DNA of 7,649 nt, from the NCBI GenBank assembly GCA_027623845.1, contig JAQBUJ010000134.1, positions 1 to 7,649 of the forward strand, read 5' to 3'. The position numbers and the translations under genes are program-made. The DNA is from Pseudomonadota bacterium (GTDB taxonomy: Bacteria > Pseudomonadota > Alphaproteobacteria > Thalassobaculales > Thalassobaculaceae). Of this stretch, positions 5,486 through 7,649 are shown one piece after another. The notes beneath the pieces are model-generated. The model was not told the origin of the DNA. It saw only the letters and a program-made list of their open reading frames with translations, and ran no database searches. Numbering within the stretch: position 1 is the first letter of the stretch; each line of letters begins with the position of its first letter.

Positions 5486-5506
5486 CGTGCCCCACCTTGG
5501 GGCGTG
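5486..5506 (+). terminator. GC-rich hairpin after the acyl-CoA synthetase gene
   Basis: GCCCC (5489-5493) and GGGGC (5499-5503) flank the loop ACCTT. The stem extends outward by two G-T wobbles and one C-G pair. It is 22 nt past the stop codon and has no U-tract, so it may stabilise the mRNA 3' end or act with Rho. Termination is unproven. Confidence 0.35.
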
Positions 5507-5603
5507 ACCCCGGCGCCAGCGGCGTCTATTGCGAATCGGGACTTGAGTCTCCCGCCCGCTATCAATATGACAGGGGCATGCTGGGGAATGCTTTGGCTTT
5601 TCC

Positions 5604-5667
5604 TAGAGCAGATCCGGAATGAGCGGAATTGTTTCCAACGATTTCACGAACCGGTGAAATTGCTCTA
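5604..5667. repeat. 64-bp palindromic intergenic element, copy 1
   Basis: The element begins TAGAGCA and ends TGCTCTA, giving a terminal inverted repeat of 7 bp. Inside is a hairpin with arms ATTTCAC (5641-5647) and GTGAAAT (5654-5660) around loop GAACCG, and a smaller GGAA-TTGT-TTCC stem at 5625-5636. Short TAGAGC...GCTCTA palindromes of this style are, as I recall, common between genes in Alphaproteobacteria. The exact family is not identified. Confidence 0.6.
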
Positions 5668-5678
5668 ATTTTTAAGCG

Positions 5679-5742
5679 TAGAGCGGATTCACGAACTCTC
5701 CTGTGGACGAACCTTGTCCACACTCACTCACGATACGCTCTA
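5679..5742. repeat. 64-bp palindromic intergenic element, copy 2
   Basis: The element begins TAGAGCG and ends CGCTCTA, is exactly the same length as copy 1 and follows it after 11 bp. The internal hairpin has arms TGTGGAC (5702-5708) and GTCCACA (5716-5722) around loop GAACCTT. It shares TTCACGAAC and GAGCGGA with copy 1 but differs in most other bases. It ends 17 bp before the downstream gene's start, so it probably lies in that gene's promoter or 5' leader. Confidence 0.6.
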
Positions 5743-5759
5743 AATCACAAGAGGACGCA

Positions 5760-5996
5760 ATGATGGCGCGTAAAAAATCCAGCGGTAAGGGCGGACCCGC
5801 GTTCATGATGTTCAATGTCACCTATGAAGACGGCACGGTGAGTTCCAACCGGCGGATCGCCAACGAGTTGCTCGACTTGTCCTTTGGAGATGCGATCAAG
5901 GATCTGGCACGGACCGCGATCGAGGACCAGGACAACGAAATCGCCCAGCGTTCCGGCCAGCGCCGGGCCAAGATCAAGTCCATCGCCGCTGTCTAA
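5760..5996 (+). CDS. Small conserved-looking protein of unknown function (78 aa)
   Basis: I do not recognise a named domain. The predicted protein of 78 residues is soluble. It opens with a basic stretch (MMARKKSSGKGG), then a probable beta hairpin (FMMFNVTYEDGTVSSNRRI, about 16-34), then a charged helical region (LLDLSFGDAIKDLARTAIEDQDNEIAQRSG) and a basic tail (QRRAKIKSIAAV). I believe similar short proteins occur in Rhodospirillales, but this is memory rather than a search. GAGGA at 5751-5755 supports ATG 5760 (4-nt spacing) or ATG 5763 (7-nt spacing); the second has the better spacing and would give 77 residues. An in-frame GTG at 5703 would run through the palindromic element and is unlikely. 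The gene stands alone, with no close neighbour on its strand. Confidence 0.7.
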   Translation: MMARKKSSGKGGPAFMMFNVTYEDGTVSSNRRIANELLDLSFGDAIKDLARTAIEDQDNEIAQRSGQRRAKIKSIAAV

Positions 5997-6314
5997 ATTA
6001 CCCCCTAAGGCATTGAATCCTGAGTAGGAAATTCCGGCCCACCAATGGCGAGCCGGACGAATTGTCTTGACTTGTCGACGCATCACGCGCCTTTGTGGCC
6101 CCAGCGATGCTCCTTCAAGGTCGAATTTCGATCGATCGCCGGTTCCCAAAATTTAAAACCGGCCCCGTTTCTTTCCGACAAATGTAGGCGTTTCGTTAGA
6201 CCAACTGCTGGTTTTGCGAGTTGTGTCGAAAATGCTTGCATTGTGCTTGCGCGCTCGCCGTCCCGTGAACGGAACGGGAGAGCATGACGTTTGATCGAGA
6301 AAGAAAAAGACCAT
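5997..6314. other. 318-bp gap before rhlE: small inverted repeats only
   Basis: No credible gene was found. Visible structures are an inverted repeat GCCGGTT/AACCGGC (6138-6144 and 6157-6163, AT-rich 12-nt loop), AATGC-tt-GCATT (6231-6242), a TGCTTGC direct repeat (6233-6239 and 6244-6250), and a hairpin TCCCGT/ACGGGA (6261-6279) close to the helicase start. I could not place a convincing promoter. The rhlE leader presumably lies in the right half. Confidence 0.5.

Positions 6315-6337
<23 letters not shown>
6284..6337 (+). other. Possible short upstream ORF overlapping the rhlE start
   Basis: ATG 6284 opens 17 codons (MTFDRERKRPYDRVFGL) that end at TGA 6335-6337, in a different frame from rhlE and overlapping its first codons. 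GGGAG (6276-6280) lies three nt upstream, on the 3' side of the TCCCGT/ACGGGA hairpin. It could control rhlE translation or be chance. Confidence 0.2.

Positions 6338-7649
<1,312 letters not shown>

Noticed and set aside
5703..5759. GTG start extending the 78-residue protein by 19 codons
   Set aside because: It would translate through the palindromic element, while GAGGA directly precedes the ATG pair at 5760/5763.
6045..6287. 80-codon plus-strand ORF in the gap before rhlE
   Set aside because: No ribosome binding site, Cys/Arg-rich random-looking composition and no recognisable motif.

Overview
The window looks like ordinary chromosomal sequence from a GC-rich alphaproteobacterium, most likely of the Rhodospirillales type. 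This is inferred from the GC-rich wobble positions, the small two-helix HIG1-type protein, the short TAGAGC...GCTCTA intergenic palindromes and the protein families present. Species cannot be assigned from the sequence alone.

Layout, left to right. (1) A minus-strand gene for a 65-residue HIG1-type twin-transmembrane protein (64-261). (2) Divergent from it, a plus-strand run of three genes: a protein with a C-terminal J domain (412-1206), a small ACT-domain protein (1419-1790) and a Nudix hydrolase of the DUF4743/thiamine-diphosphate-repair type (1883-2758). The gaps are 212 and 92 bp, and each gap carries a near-perfect inverted repeat before the downstream gene, so these are not tightly packed operon junctions. 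(3) Convergent to the Nudix gene, a minus-strand RraA-like/HMG-CHA aldolase-family gene (2838-3527). (4) Divergent from that, a 562-residue ANL-superfamily acyl-CoA synthetase (3776-5464). The shared intergenic region holds a perfect 14-bp palindrome. (5) A 295-bp intergenic stretch with two 64-bp palindromic elements, followed by a 78-residue conserved-looking protein of unknown function (5760-5996). (6) A 318-bp gap, then an RhlE-type DEAD-box RNA helicase (6315 onward) that runs off the right edge still open after 445 codons.

How the genes work together. No single pathway links them. The acyl-CoA synthetase activates carboxylic acids, and the divergent aldolase-family protein could cleave an oxo-acid. 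Their shared promoter region allows co-regulation, but that is inference. The Nudix protein is probably a metabolite-repair enzyme. The J protein and the helicase belong to protein and RNA quality control.

I found no CRISPR array, transposase, tRNA, rRNA or defence/secretion cassette, and no convincing undescribed multi-gene system. The best second-look items are: the J-domain protein with a ribbon-helix-helix-like N-terminal half; the paired 64-bp palindromes with related GAACC loops; the inverted repeat that covers the Nudix ribosome binding site; the 14-bp palindrome between the divergent genes; and a recurring pattern of 12-17 bp tandem duplications near gene ends.
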